From the NCBI RefSeq assembly GCF_024919275.1, contig NZ_JANWGH010000001.1:496001-560000 (forward strand): DNA of 64,000 bases, in the 5' to 3' direction. Shown piece after piece: positions 17,364 to 25,549 of the stretch (positions are counted from its first letter, which is position 1; the number at the start of each line of letters is the position of its first letter). A program made the position numbers and the translations under genes. The notes beneath the pieces were generated by a model. It searched no databases and was not told where the DNA came from. It worked only from the letters and a program-made list of their open reading frames with translations. This DNA is from Algoriphagus limi (GTDB taxonomy: Bacteria; Bacteroidota; Bacteroidia; Cytophagales; Cyclobacteriaceae).

Positions 17364-18398
17364 TTAAAGCGATTGATAGTGGGTGATTGCTGCTTTGATT
17401 TCTTCTGGTTTTATAGGAATGTTGTACTGGCAGTGACCAATTCGATCGATAAGTGATAAAAGCAAGGTATTGCCTTCATTTTTTTTGTCCTGAAAGCAAA
17501 GGTCTAGAATGGGCTCCAAGTCTTCGTCTTTGATTTTTATTTTATCATAAACTTTCAAAATGGATTCTGTGATTTTTTTATAGTCGGATGTGCTTAAGCC
17601 GCATTTTTCCACTGATAGCATGGCTTCGCAAATCATTCCGGCAGCAATCGCTTCTCCATGCAAAAGGTGGCGAGGAGTATCCAGATAATTCGTTTCGAAA
17701 GCGTGACCAATAGTGTGACCAAAATTCAAAATTTTTCGTAGTCCAGCTTCCTTTGGGTCTGATTGGACAACATCTTTTTTGATTTCGACGGATTTTTGGA
17801 TCAGTTTACTCCAATCATTTTTTTCCCAATCTTCGAAATTGAGTTCATGAAAGTAGCTTTCGTCTTGAATCAATCCATGCTTGATAATTTCAGCAAATCC
17901 GGACCGAAGTTCGCGAGTAGGGAGGGTTTGTAGAAATTCAGGAGCAATTAAAACCCATTCAGGTTCATTGAATACTCCCAAATGATTTTTCAGACCTTCA
18001 AAATCCACCCCCAATTTTCCGCCTACACTAGCATCTACCTGTGAAAGTAGGGTAGTAGGTAAATTGACAAATCGAATTCCCCGCTTGTAAATACTCGCAC
18101 AAAAGCCTCCCATATCTCCAATAACACCACCGCCTAGGTTGAGCATCAAGGCCTTTCGATCCAGACCAGCTTCCGTCATATCAAACCAAATGGCAGCGCA
18201 GGTATCAAGATTTTTATGCTTTTCGCCTGCTGGAATAGTGAAATGGAAGTATTTTTTTGGAAGGGCTTCTTCGATTAAGGGGAAGCAAAGTTCCTGAGTA
18301 TTTTCATCGCTTAAAATGAAAAGAGCCGAGTAAGAAAGGCTTTCCAATTGCTTTCGAAGCTCTTTTGCAATCTGTTCAGTATGAAAAACTGGATTCAC
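17364..18398 (-). CDS. aroB: 3-dehydroquinate synthase
   Basis: 344 residues with the NAD-binding GGGVIGDMGGFCASIYKRGI, FVNLPTTLLSQVDASVGGKLGVD, the metal ligands in GFAEIIKHGLI and LNFGHTIGHAFE, and HGEAIAAGM. It cyclises DAHP to 3-dehydroquinate, the second shikimate step. The 183-bp gap to the upstream DAHP synthase gene holds an inverted repeat of the dispersed family (18464-18532), which may partly uncouple the two genes. Confidence 0.95.
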   Translation of the reverse strand: MNPVFHTEQIAKELRKQLESLSYSALFILSDENTQELCFPLIEEALPKKYFHFTIPAGEKHKNLDTCAAIWFDMTEAGLDRKALMLNLGGGVIGDMGGFCASIYKRGIRFVNLPTTLLSQVDASVGGKLGVDFEGLKNHLGVFNEPEWVLIAPEFLQTLPTRELRSGFAEIIKHGLIQDESYFHELNFEDWEKNDWSKLIQKSVEIKKDVVQSDPKEAGLRKILNFGHTIGHAFETNYLDTPRHLLHGEAIAAGMICEAMLSVEKCGLSTSDYKKITESILKVYDKIKIKDEDLEPILDLCFQDKKNEGNTLLLSLIDRIGHCQYNIPIKPEEIKAAITHYQSL

Positions 18399-18463
18399 GG
18401 GATTTTCTTTTCGATAAAATTAATGGAATTCAAAGTGAGGCTTTCTCAAAAGGCGAATTTTTT

Positions 18464-18532
18464 GTCAGTTTGAGCGAAGTCGAAAGTTAATTTTTGATTG
18501 AATTAAAGCGTTTCGACTCCCCTCAATGTGAC
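18464..18532. repeat. Dispersed 'gagcgaagtcgaa' family repeat, copy B
   Basis: Arms 18464-18485 and 18511-18532 are inverted and agree at 18 of 22 positions (GTCA..TTGAG...GTCGAAA). It lies between the DAHP synthase and aroB and would form a hairpin in the operon mRNA. No T-run follows. Confidence 0.6.
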
Positions 18533-18581
18533 ATAGGCAATTAAAGAAAAGACTCTTTTGAAATTCTGTTCAGCCTAAGAA

Positions 18582-19682
18582 TTACGCCTTTTTCACAGGA
18601 TCTGATTCCCGAAGTTGCTTTTCCTGTCTCTTAACTGACTCTTCGTGAATGGAATACAATAATTCCTTCATGAATTTTTCGCTGAGATTTTTAGCCATTC
18701 CTTTTTGAGTTCGGCTTTCCATCACCTCTTTCCAGCGATTGGATTGGAATACGGTAAGGTGATGCTCTCGCTTATGTTCACCAATTTGATCGATGACGGC
18801 AAAGCGCTCCTGCAAAATATCGAGCAGTTGATCATCCAAGTGATCCACAGCTCTTCGAAGATCCTGAAGGCGCTCATCAGGCTTCATATTTTCCAATGGC
18901 TCCTTGAAATCAATTGCATTTAGGATTTCCCGTAATGCTTTTGGCGTAACCTGCTGTTTGGCATCAGACCAAGCATTGTCTGGGTCATGATGCGTTTCGA
19001 TCATTAAGCCATCCAAACCAAAGTTGATTGCTCGTTGAGAAACCTCTAGAATTCCATCTCGACGACCTACGATGTGAGAAGGGTCATTAATTACTTCCAT
19101 TCCAGTCCAAACGCGCTTCAGGTGGATAGGCATTGACCAGTTTGGCTTATTTCGGAAACGCTTATCATAGGCATCTGAGAAACCTCGGTGGATCGCAGCC
19201 AATTTATCCAAACCTACGGCATGCATTCTTTCCAAAGCTCCAATCCAAAGATCCAAATCCGGATTCATCGGGTTTTTCACCATTACGGGCACATCAGAAC
19301 CTCTTAGTGCTTCTGCAATTTCCTGAACTGCAAAAGGATTAACAGTCGTGCGGGCACCAACCCAAATCACATCCACTCCATGCTTGAGTGCAAGTTCGGC
19401 ATGAGCTGCATTTCCTACTTCCACGGTGATTGGGATATTCAAATGATGACGAACGATCTCCATCCACTTTAGGCCATCTTCTCCAATTCCTTCAAAAGAA
19501 CCTGGCCGGGTACGTGGTTTCCAGATACCTGCACGGAAAAGCTGAGGAACCACGTTGGCTTCCTTCATGTCCAAACAGATTTTTTCGATTTGCTCTGGGC
19601 TTTCTGCAGAACAAGGACCTGCAATGATCAATGGGGTGGTCAATCCTAATCCCCAATCTTTGATTTGTTTGTGCGTTTTCAT
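18582..19682 (-). CDS. Bifunctional DAHP synthase / chorismate mutase (attenuator-controlled copy)
   Basis: 366 residues. The N-terminal DAHP synthase of the type I-beta/KDO8P-like kind shows IIAGPCSAESPEQ (19-31), GIWKPRTRPGSFEGIG, VIWVGARTTVNPF, MVKNPMNPDLDLWIGA and INDPSHIVGRRD. The C-terminal AroQ chorismate mutase domain (about 272-355) has DLRRAVDHLDDQLLDILQER and IHEESVKRQ. It condenses PEP with erythrose-4-phosphate and also makes prephenate; the fused mutase often provides feedback inhibition by prephenate. The start follows a leader peptide and terminator (19701-19845) by 19 nt, so its transcription is probably set by Phe/Tyr supply. Confidence 0.93.
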   Translation of the reverse strand: MKTHKQIKDWGLGLTTPLIIAGPCSAESPEQIEKICLDMKEANVVPQLFRAGIWKPRTRPGSFEGIGEDGLKWMEIVRHHLNIPITVEVGNAAHAELALKHGVDVIWVGARTTVNPFAVQEIAEALRGSDVPVMVKNPMNPDLDLWIGALERMHAVGLDKLAAIHRGFSDAYDKRFRNKPNWSMPIHLKRVWTGMEVINDPSHIVGRRDGILEVSQRAINFGLDGLMIETHHDPDNAWSDAKQQVTPKALREILNAIDFKEPLENMKPDERLQDLRRAVDHLDDQLLDILQERFAVIDQIGEHKREHHLTVFQSNRWKEVMESRTQKGMAKNLSEKFMKELLYSIHEESVKRQEKQLRESDPVKKA

Positions 19683-19700
19683 ACGACTGAGCGTTTAAAT

Positions 19701-19732
19701 AAAAAAGCCCGACTCTTTCGAATCGGGCTTTT
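19701..19732 (-). terminator. Attenuator terminator before the DAHP synthase gene
   Basis: In the minus-strand transcript AAAAGCCCGA (19732-19723) pairs with UCGGGCUUUU (19712-19703), followed by a U-rich stretch. It lies 18 nt after the leader-peptide stop and about 19 nt before the DAHP synthase ATG, so it stops transcription inside the leader unless prevented. Confidence 0.85.
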
Positions 19733-19799
19733 GTGTTGTTTATGTTCTTTTAATTTTTGACTGGACAATACACAGCTCCGATTCGATTTTGGCTTCGAA
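19718..19799 (-). promoter_or_regulatory. Antiterminator and protector segments of the aromatic attenuator
   Basis: Leader RNA UCGAAUCGG (19786-19778) is the exact reverse complement of CCGAUUCGA in the terminator 5' arm (19726-19718), and with one bulged A the pairing extends by GCU/AGC to 12 bp. The same leader segment can instead pair with UUCGA at 19799-19795, right at the last Phe codon of the aromatic run. A ribosome stalled there would cover this segment and free the antiterminator, the classical 1:2 versus 2:3 versus 3:4 choice. Confidence 0.7.
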
Positions 19800-19845
19800 A
19801 GTAAAAGTAAAAGAAAGTAAAATAGATCGCTGCTGTGATTAACAT
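19750..19845 (-). CDS. Phe/Tyr-rich leader peptide (31 aa)
   Basis: ATG at 19845, TAA at 19752-19750. The peptide carries the run YFTFFYFYF at residues 8-16, eight aromatic residues in nine (five Phe, three Tyr), encoded just ahead of a hairpin-forming region. A terminator follows 18 nt after the stop. This is the arrangement of ribosome-mediated attenuation leaders such as PheL: lack of charged tRNA-Phe or tRNA-Tyr would stall the ribosome and allow read-through into the DAHP synthase-chorismate mutase gene. An overlapping frame starting upstream (ATG at 19864) has fewer aromatic residues and runs through the terminator, so it was not chosen. No homologue could be searched. Confidence 0.8.
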   Translation of the reverse strand: MLITAAIYFTFFYFYFRSQNRIGAVYCPVKN

Positions 19846-19876
19846 GCTGTAAATGTAAGCGCATGTTTTTTAAATG

Positions 19877-19884
19877 CAAAATTA
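19877..19884 (-). promoter_or_regulatory. Candidate promoter (-7 box) for the leader transcript
   Basis: TAATTTTG fits the Bacteroidota TAnnTTTG -7 element. It would start transcription near 19870, about 25 nt before the leader ATG. No clear -33 TTTG at the right distance. Confidence 0.4.
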
Positions 19885-20106
19885 TTTTTTGGGCAAATGA
19901 TTGAAGAATTGCTAAGAAAATGAGCTGTTATTTTTGAAAATTCTAAAATGGGGTATTTCAAATATTTGATTCAGAATTATATTCTTCAAAAAGATAATTT
20001 TTTAGAATAAAAGATTGAAAATAATTTCTAATAAAAATTAGCCTTTGCTCATTTAGGTAATTATAGATCGCTTAATCTTCTTTTTTGTTTGAGAAATGAC
20101 CCCAAA

Positions 20107-21174
20107 TCAATCTTTATCCAGAATTTCAGTTTGCTTTCGAATAGATTCCTGATGAAGTAAACCGAATATTTCTGCAATCAATTCAGGGTTGATGCCTAGT
20201 TTTTGTGCCCAATCTGGTCGGGTTTTTAGAATTTCTTGCCAACGCTCTAATTGGAGTACTGCCACATTGTTCAATTTCTTGTATTCGCCGATTTTCTCAA
20301 TCAGTTCCATTCTCCGGTGAAGTGCCTCAAGCAAATCATGGTCAGCTTGGTCAATTTGCTGCCGAATGTCTTCCAATTGATTCAAAGCTTCAGATCCTTC
20401 GAAGTGAACTTTCCGGGTTTTGAGATGCTGAAGCATGACTTGGAGATCTGCAGGAGTCAACTGCTGAGCGGCATCGGTCCAAGCTTGATCGGGATTGATG
20501 TGTGATTCAATCATTAAGCCATCAAAATTCAAATCCAATGCTTTTTGAGCGATGACAGGAACCAAACTTCGTTTGCCAGCAATATGGCTAGGGTCATTGA
20601 TCATCATCAATTCCGGAAATTGAGTCCGAAATTCAATGGGAATTTGCCACAATGGGGAGTTTCGATGAACAGTGTCCCGAAAATTACTGAACCCACGATG
20701 AACGACCGCCAAGTCATTAATTCCTGCTTTCATTATTCGCTCTACCGCTCCAATCCAAAGGCTTAGGTCAGGATTGACCGGATTTTTGATCATCACAGGA
20801 ATATTGACTCCTTTCAGGCTTTCGGCAATTTCCTGAACAGTGAAAGGATTCACAGTTGACCGGGCTCCGATCCAAAAAATATCAATTCCCGCTTTCAATC
20901 CTTCTTCCACATGGGATGCAGATGCTACCTCAATCGCAAATTTTACAGGGTACTTTTGTTTGATTTCCTGAATCCAAGGCAAAGCGATTCCCCCTAGGCC
21001 TTCAAAGCTTCCCGGTCGGGTTCTAGGTTTCCACACACCACCTCGAATGATTGAAATTCCTTGTTGCACCAAGCCTTTCACAGTTTGCTCCAATTGCTCA
21101 GGAGTTTCTATGCTACAAGGACCAGCAATAATAAGTGGTTTTTGATATGAATTTTTATGGAAAATCGCCTTCAA
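20107..21174 (-). CDS. Second DAHP synthase / chorismate mutase paralogue
   Basis: 355 residues with the same layout as the neighbour at 18582-19682: IIAGPCSIETPEQ near the start, GVWKPRTRPGSFEGLG, IFWIGARSTVNPF, MIKNPVNPDLSLWIGA, INDPSHIAGKRS, and a C-terminal AroQ domain (LEDIRQQIDQADHDLLEALH). The only plausible start is a TTG at 21174; an in-frame stop lies a few codons upstream and no ATG precedes the GPCS motif. The sequences differ clearly, so this is an old duplication, not an assembly artefact. No leader peptide was seen in front of this copy. It may respond to a different feedback signal. Confidence 0.9.
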   Translation of the reverse strand: MKAIFHKNSYQKPLIIAGPCSIETPEQLEQTVKGLVQQGISIIRGGVWKPRTRPGSFEGLGGIALPWIQEIKQKYPVKFAIEVASASHVEEGLKAGIDIFWIGARSTVNPFTVQEIAESLKGVNIPVMIKNPVNPDLSLWIGAVERIMKAGINDLAVVHRGFSNFRDTVHRNSPLWQIPIEFRTQFPELMMINDPSHIAGKRSLVPVIAQKALDLNFDGLMIESHINPDQAWTDAAQQLTPADLQVMLQHLKTRKVHFEGSEALNQLEDIRQQIDQADHDLLEALHRRMELIEKIGEYKKLNNVAVLQLERWQEILKTRPDWAQKLGINPELIAEIFGLLHQESIRKQTEILDKD

Positions 21175-21306
21175 TTCTATTTGGGTTTATGTGGTTTTAA
21201 ACCTTAGGACAAAGCCTTTGTTTTCAATTCAAATTTGGGGCAAATGTAAAGCAATTTGGGCTTACCATTATTCCCAACAAAATAGAAGTAGAAGCTGTTT
21301 TTTTGA

Positions 21307-21314
21307 TATCTTTG
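21307..21314 (+). promoter_or_regulatory. Promoter -7 box for proline dehydrogenase
   Basis: TATCTTTG followed by C fits TAnnTTTG exactly. Transcription would begin near 21320, downstream of a possible upstream start codon at 21303, and so supports the ATG at 21333. The -33 element is not obvious. Confidence 0.5.
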
Positions 21315-21332
21315 CGACTTAATTTGCGCTTG

Positions 21333-22511
21333 ATGGCCGTGAAACCCAAAATTTCTTTCGAAAACTTAGAGGTAGCCTTTGCTTCCAAGTCGGATGCGGA
21401 GCTGCGTAAAATGTACTTGATTTTCGCCACCCTAAACAATAATCTGATTTCTGATTTGGGGATTGGTTTGGCGAATTTGGCGTTCAAACTCAAACTCCCT
21501 GTAAAGGGAATCATGAAAAAGACCATGTTTGGTCATTTTTGCGGGGGAGAAACCATCGAAGAATCCATTTATGCATGCAATGAATTGGCAAAATATGGTG
21601 TTCAATCTATTCTTGATCTTTCGGTAGAAGGCAAAGGAACGGAAGAGAGCTTTGATCAGACTACTGAGGAGATTTACCAAACTATGGTTCATTCAGCTGA
21701 AAAGGATTACATGCCTTTTGGAGTGTTCAAAACCACTGGTTTGGGAGATTTTCACATCATGGAGAAAATTCAGGCGGGAGAAAAACTCAGCAAAGCTGAA
21801 GAAGAAGCTTTTGAGAGAATCCGTGGACGAGTAGATCGGTTGTGCAATACTGCTCATGACCTTGGCTTAAAAATATTGGTTGACGCAGAAGAATCCTGGT
21901 TTCAAGATGTCATCGATAATTTGGCCTATGAGGCCATGGAGAAGTATAATAAGGAACGATGCGTCGTGTATAATACCTATCAAATGTATCGTCATGATTC
22001 CTTGGGTAGGTTGAAGCGCGACTTTGAAAATGCTAAGAAAAAAGGCTATTTATTGGGGGCAAAGCCTGTGCGTGGGGCATACATGGAAAAGGAGCGGGAG
22101 CGGGCTGAAGAAATGGGTTATCCAGATCCTATACAACCTAATAAAGAAGCTACTGACCGGGATTACAATGCAGCTATCAGATTCTGTGTAGAAAATGGAA
22201 TTTATCTAGTTTGTGCTTCTCACAATGAGAAGAGTAATATGGAATTGACAGAGTTGATGGATGAGTTTGGCTTGGAACCGAAAAACGATCATGTGTATTT
22301 CTCTCAGTTATACGGCATGAGCGACAACATTTCCTTCAATTTGGCAAAGGCAGGTTATCAGGTAGTAAAATATGTTCCTTACGGCCCTGTAGAAAAAGTA
22401 ATGCCTTACCTGACTCGTCGGGCTGCAGAAAACACTTCGATTGCCGGACAAAGTAGCCGGGAATTTGAATTAGTGAGAAGGGAAATGCAACGGAGAAAAA
22501 GTAAGCAGTAG
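21333..22511 (+). CDS. Proline dehydrogenase
   Basis: 392 residues from ATG 21333 (MAVKPKISFENLEVAF). FAD/TIM-barrel features of monofunctional ProDH are visible: LDLSVEGKGTEES, KILVDAEESWFQD, YNTYQMYRHDSLGRL, GAKPVRGAYMEKERERA, VCASHNEKSN and the C-terminal substrate helix YLTRRAAENTSIAGQSSREF. It oxidises proline to pyrroline-5-carboxylate, passing electrons to the quinone pool. No P5C dehydrogenase domain is fused. Its last codons (AAG CAG TAG) fall inside a tandem repeat at 22505-22554, so the repeat supplies the stop codon. Confidence 0.93.
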   Translation: MAVKPKISFENLEVAFASKSDAELRKMYLIFATLNNNLISDLGIGLANLAFKLKLPVKGIMKKTMFGHFCGGETIEESIYACNELAKYGVQSILDLSVEGKGTEESFDQTTEEIYQTMVHSAEKDYMPFGVFKTTGLGDFHIMEKIQAGEKLSKAEEEAFERIRGRVDRLCNTAHDLGLKILVDAEESWFQDVIDNLAYEAMEKYNKERCVVYNTYQMYRHDSLGRLKRDFENAKKKGYLLGAKPVRGAYMEKERERAEEMGYPDPIQPNKEATDRDYNAAIRFCVENGIYLVCASHNEKSNMELTELMDEFGLEPKNDHVYFSQLYGMSDNISFNLAKAGYQVVKYVPYGPVEKVMPYLTRRAAENTSIAGQSSREFELVRREMQRRKSKQ

Positions 22512-22554
22512 GCAGTTTGCAGTAGGCAGTTTTCAGTAGGCAATAGGCAGTGAG
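22505..22554. repeat. GCAGTAGGCAGTTT tandem repeat
   Basis: Two near-perfect 14-15-bp units and a degenerate third (CAGTAGGCAATAGGCAGT) between proline dehydrogenase and lysS. The array overlaps the last two codons and stop of the proline dehydrogenase gene. Confidence 0.75.
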
Positions 22555-22620
22555 CGGCTTATGAGGTTGGTAAATAGATTAGATTTAAGTTATTGAATTA
22601 TAAATAATTAGATAGATAAA

Positions 22621-24327
22621 ATGCAAGTATTGAGCGAACAGGAAATTGAACGCAGAAAAGACCGGGAAGAGTTGATGCGATTGGGGATAAACCCTTATCC
22701 TGCAGAGGCTTTTCCAATCAATGTGACTGCGGAGGATATTCATCGGAATTATGAAAACCGAAAGAATGACTACAAAAATATTTCTATTGCAGGTCGCTTG
22801 ATGAGCCGTCGAATTATGGGTTCAGCTTCTTTTGCTGAAATCCAAGATTCTACCGGAAGGCTTCAAATCTATGTTCGCCGAGATGATATCTGTCCTGAAG
22901 AGGATAAAACTCTATACAATACGGTTTTCAAAAAGCTTTTGGGAATTGGAGACTTCATTGGGGTCAAAGGCTACATTTTTACTACACAAACTGGTGAAAT
23001 TTCACTTCATGTAACTGAATTGAAGGTTTTGTCTAAGGCTGTGAAGCCTTTGCCTGTTGTAAAGCGAGATGAGGAAGGAAATGTATATGATGGATTTACA
23101 GATCCCGAACTAAGATACAGACAGCGTTATGTGGATTTGACGGTTAATCCTGAAATCAAACAAACCTTTATTACCCGTTCAAAGATTATTTCCACCATGC
23201 GTCGCTATTTCGATGATCATGGATGGTTGGAAGTGGAAACTCCAATTCTTCAGGCTGTTCATGGTGGTGCCGCGGCTCGTCCGTTCCAAACGCACCACAA
23301 CACCTTGGATATGCCACTTTTCCTTCGAATTGCGAATGAATTGTATCTCAAGCGCTTGATTGTAGGAGGTTTTGATGGAGTGTATGAGTTTGGAAAAATG
23401 TTCCGAAATGAAGGAATGGACCGAACCCACAATCCGGAATTCACCTCCATGGAGATCTATGTAGCCTATAAGGATTATGTGTGGATGATGGAAATGGTAG
23501 AGGAGTTGCTTGAGCAAGTTACCATCGCCATACACGGAGATACCAAAGTGAAGGTAGGTGAAAATGAGATTGACTTTGCGGGGCCTTATCGTCGTTTGAC
23601 CATGTTTGATTCCATCAAGGAATATGCTGGGGTGGATGTTAGTCAAATGAATGAGGCAGAACTTCGGGAAGTATGTAAAAAGCTTGCCATTGAGGTGGAT
23701 GACTCCATGGGAAAAGGAAAATTGATCGATGAGATCTTTGGAGCGAAGGTAGAAGCTCATTTGATTCAGCCTACTTACATCATCGATTATCCAATTGAAA
23801 TGACGCCTCTAGCGAAAAAGCACCGAACTGAAGCTGGTTTGGTAGAGCGATTTGAGCTTTTTGTAAATGGAAAGGAAATAGCTAATGCCTATTCCGAGTT
23901 GAACGATCCAATCGATCAGCGGGAGCGTTTTGAAGATCAGCTGAAATTGGCTGAACGAGGAGATGATGAGGCGATGGCAATGGATGAGGATTTCTTGCGG
24001 GCATTAGAGTACGGAATGCCGCCAACATCTGGTCTAGGAATTGGTATTGACCGATTGACCATGCTGATGACGAATAATTCTACCATTCAGGAAGTTCTTT
24101 TCTTCCCTCAAATGCGACCTGAGAAAAAGGCGGTTGAGTTGACCGAAGAGGAGAAAATTATTTTCGATTTGTTGAGTAAAAATCATCCGGCAAATCTATT
24201 GGAAGTGAAAGAGCAGGCTGGTTTGAGCAATAAAAAATGGGATGTCTCTATGAAAGGTTTGACCAAGAAAGGCGTTGCAAAGGTTACCAAAGAAGGAGAT
24301 ACCCTAATCGTAGATTTGGTAGATTAA
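22621..24327 (+). CDS. lysS: Lysyl-tRNA synthetase (class II)
   Basis: 568 residues. The N-terminal OB-fold anticodon domain contains [20 protein letters not shown]. Motif 2 is at about 258-280 ([20 protein letters not shown]) and motif 3 at about 470-485 ([16 protein letters not shown]). It charges tRNA-Lys. The protein is about 65 residues longer than E. coli LysS at the C-terminus; that tail (from about [17 protein letters not shown]) resembles a small winged-helix/MTase-like add-on typical of Bacteroidota versions. A strong bidirectional-looking terminator follows. Confidence 0.96.
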   Translation: MQVLSEQEIERRKDREELMRLGINPYPAEAFPINVTAEDIHRNYENRKNDYKNISIAGRLMSRRIMGSASFAEIQDSTGRLQIYVRRDDICPEEDKTLYNTVFKKLLGIGDFIGVKGYIFTTQTGEISLHVTELKVLSKAVKPLPVVKRDEEGNVYDGFTDPELRYRQRYVDLTVNPEIKQTFITRSKIISTMRRYFDDHGWLEVETPILQAVHGGAAARPFQTHHNTLDMPLFLRIANELYLKRLIVGGFDGVYEFGKMFRNEGMDRTHNPEFTSMEIYVAYKDYVWMMEMVEELLEQVTIAIHGDTKVKVGENEIDFAGPYRRLTMFDSIKEYAGVDVSQMNEAELREVCKKLAIEVDDSMGKGKLIDEIFGAKVEAHLIQPTYIIDYPIEMTPLAKKHRTEAGLVERFELFVNGKEIANAYSELNDPIDQRERFEDQLKLAERGDDEAMAMDEDFLRALEYGMPPTSGLGIGIDRLTMLMTNNSTIQEVLFFPQMRPEKKAVELTEEEKIIFDLLSKNHPANLLEVKEQAGLSNKKWDVSMKGLTKKGVAKVTKEGDTLIVDLVD

Positions 24328-24361
24328 TTTTAAAAAGTAACTCCAAATAATTTAACTATTC

Positions 24362-24408
24362 AAAAAAGGGATGAATGATCGGATTTCCGGTTATTCATCC
24401 CTTTTTTC
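24362..24408 (+). terminator. Intrinsic terminator between lysS and the convergent hydrolase gene
   Basis: AAAAAAGGGATGAAT pairs with ATTCATCCCTTTTTT across a 16-nt loop. The A- and T-rich flanks allow use on both strands. Confidence 0.85.
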
Positions 24409-24477
24409 TTGGGTGGAAGTTTCAATAAAAAGGGCTGACATCATAAGGATTAATGAGACAGCCCCTTCAGTTTCGAT

Positions 24478-25365
24478 TTATTTCAGCTTTTCCTTAAAAA
24501 AGGCAATGGTTCGATCCCAAGCTAAATTTGCAGCTTTTTCGTCGTAGCGCGGAGTTGTATTGTTATGGAAACCGTGATTGACACCTTCATACATGTGCAT
24601 CACGTATTCCACGCCATTTGCTTTTAGAGCTTCTTCATAAGCTGGCCAACCTGCATTCACACGCTCATCCAAGCTTGCATATTGAATCATTAATGGAGCT
24701 TTGATTTTTGCAGCCTCTTCAGCAGTAGGCTGTCCACCATAGAATGGAACCGAAGCTCCCAAATCAGGGATTCGAACAGCCATCATATTTGAAATCCATC
24801 CTCCAAAGCAGAAACCTACTACCCCCACATGTCCATTACAATCGGGATGATTTTTCAAGTATTCATAAGCGGCGATAAAATCCTCCAACATTTCTTCTCG
24901 GGTTCTTTTTCGCTGCATTTCACGTCCATCATCATCATTTCCTGGATATCCTCCCAAAGGCCAAAGTGCATCAGGAGCAATGGAAATAAATCCAGCAACG
25001 GCACATCTTCTTCCAACATCTTCGATATATGGATTGAGACCGCGATTTTCATGAACCACCACAATTCCTGGGGATTTTCCACCTCCAGCAGGTTTGGAAA
25101 GCAATCCGCGAATTTCACCACCACCTTTTGGGGAATTGTAAAAAACATAATCCGAGCTTTGCATGCGCTCATCATCTGGTTGTACGGTAGCAGTACTGAT
25201 ATAATCAGGCATCATGGTACTCATTAATGTAGCTAGGGTAATGCCTCCTACAGCATAGGCTGATAATTTTTCCATGAAGGTTCTTCGATCCAACTGATTA
25301 TGGGCATAATAGTCGTAGAGATCATAAACCTCCTGAGGGATGTCTTCTTTGTTCAATTTTTTCAT
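24478..25365 (-). CDS. Dienelactone hydrolase family protein with Tat-like N-terminus
   Basis: 295 residues. The alpha/beta-hydrolase domain starts at about 70. The nucleophile is Cys186 in GVVGFCFGGW, with Glu105 (VVHENRGL), Asp233 (SLDERV) and His264 (VNHGFHN) in the expected places for the Cys-Asp-His triad of dienelactone hydrolases. The N-terminal 54 residues carry DRRTFMEKL at 26-34 followed by a hydrophobic stretch (AYAVGGITLATLMSTMMP), like a twin-arginine signal preceded by an unusually long 25-residue n-region. It probably acts in the periplasm on an unknown ester or lactone. Confidence 0.85.
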   Translation of the reverse strand: MKKLNKEDIPQEVYDLYDYYAHNQLDRRTFMEKLSAYAVGGITLATLMSTMMPDYISTATVQPDDERMQSSDYVFYNSPKGGGEIRGLLSKPAGGGKSPGIVVVHENRGLNPYIEDVGRRCAVAGFISIAPDALWPLGGYPGNDDDGREMQRKRTREEMLEDFIAAYEYLKNHPDCNGHVGVVGFCFGGWISNMMAVRIPDLGASVPFYGGQPTAEEAAKIKAPLMIQYASLDERVNAGWPAYEEALKANGVEYVMHMYEGVNHGFHNNTTPRYDEKAANLAWDRTIAFFKEKLK

Positions 25366-25549
25366 ATCACAAAATTTTTTGTAGAAAATAGGATTATTTG
25401 GTGAGAATAGATACTTGCTATTGCTGTATGGAGAATTTTTGATTTTAAAGGTTCTGATTATCTGTGCTCTATCAAAAAAGAGTTTCTACAATAATTGTTT
25501 ATGCCTGCCTGATTTTTCTTATTTTCAGGTGACAAACCCACCACTCTCT

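Noticed and set aside
19679..19879. 66-codon minus-strand frame overlapping the leader region
   Set aside because: It runs through the attenuator terminator and has fewer aromatic residues than the 31-codon frame, which ends properly before the hairpin.
18582..21174. Assembly duplication of the DAHP synthase gene
   Set aside because: The two copies differ throughout and have different starts and upstream regions.
22505..22554. Possible CRISPR or regulatory repeat
   Set aside because: Units are 14-15 bp, contiguous and degenerate; no spacers.
23179..23760. 193-codon frame antisense to lysS
   Set aside because: Lies fully inside a well-conserved gene and shows no domain; a codon-bias shadow.
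24829..25227. 132-codon frame antisense to the hydrolase gene
   Set aside because: Shadow of the opposite strand; no recognisable protein.
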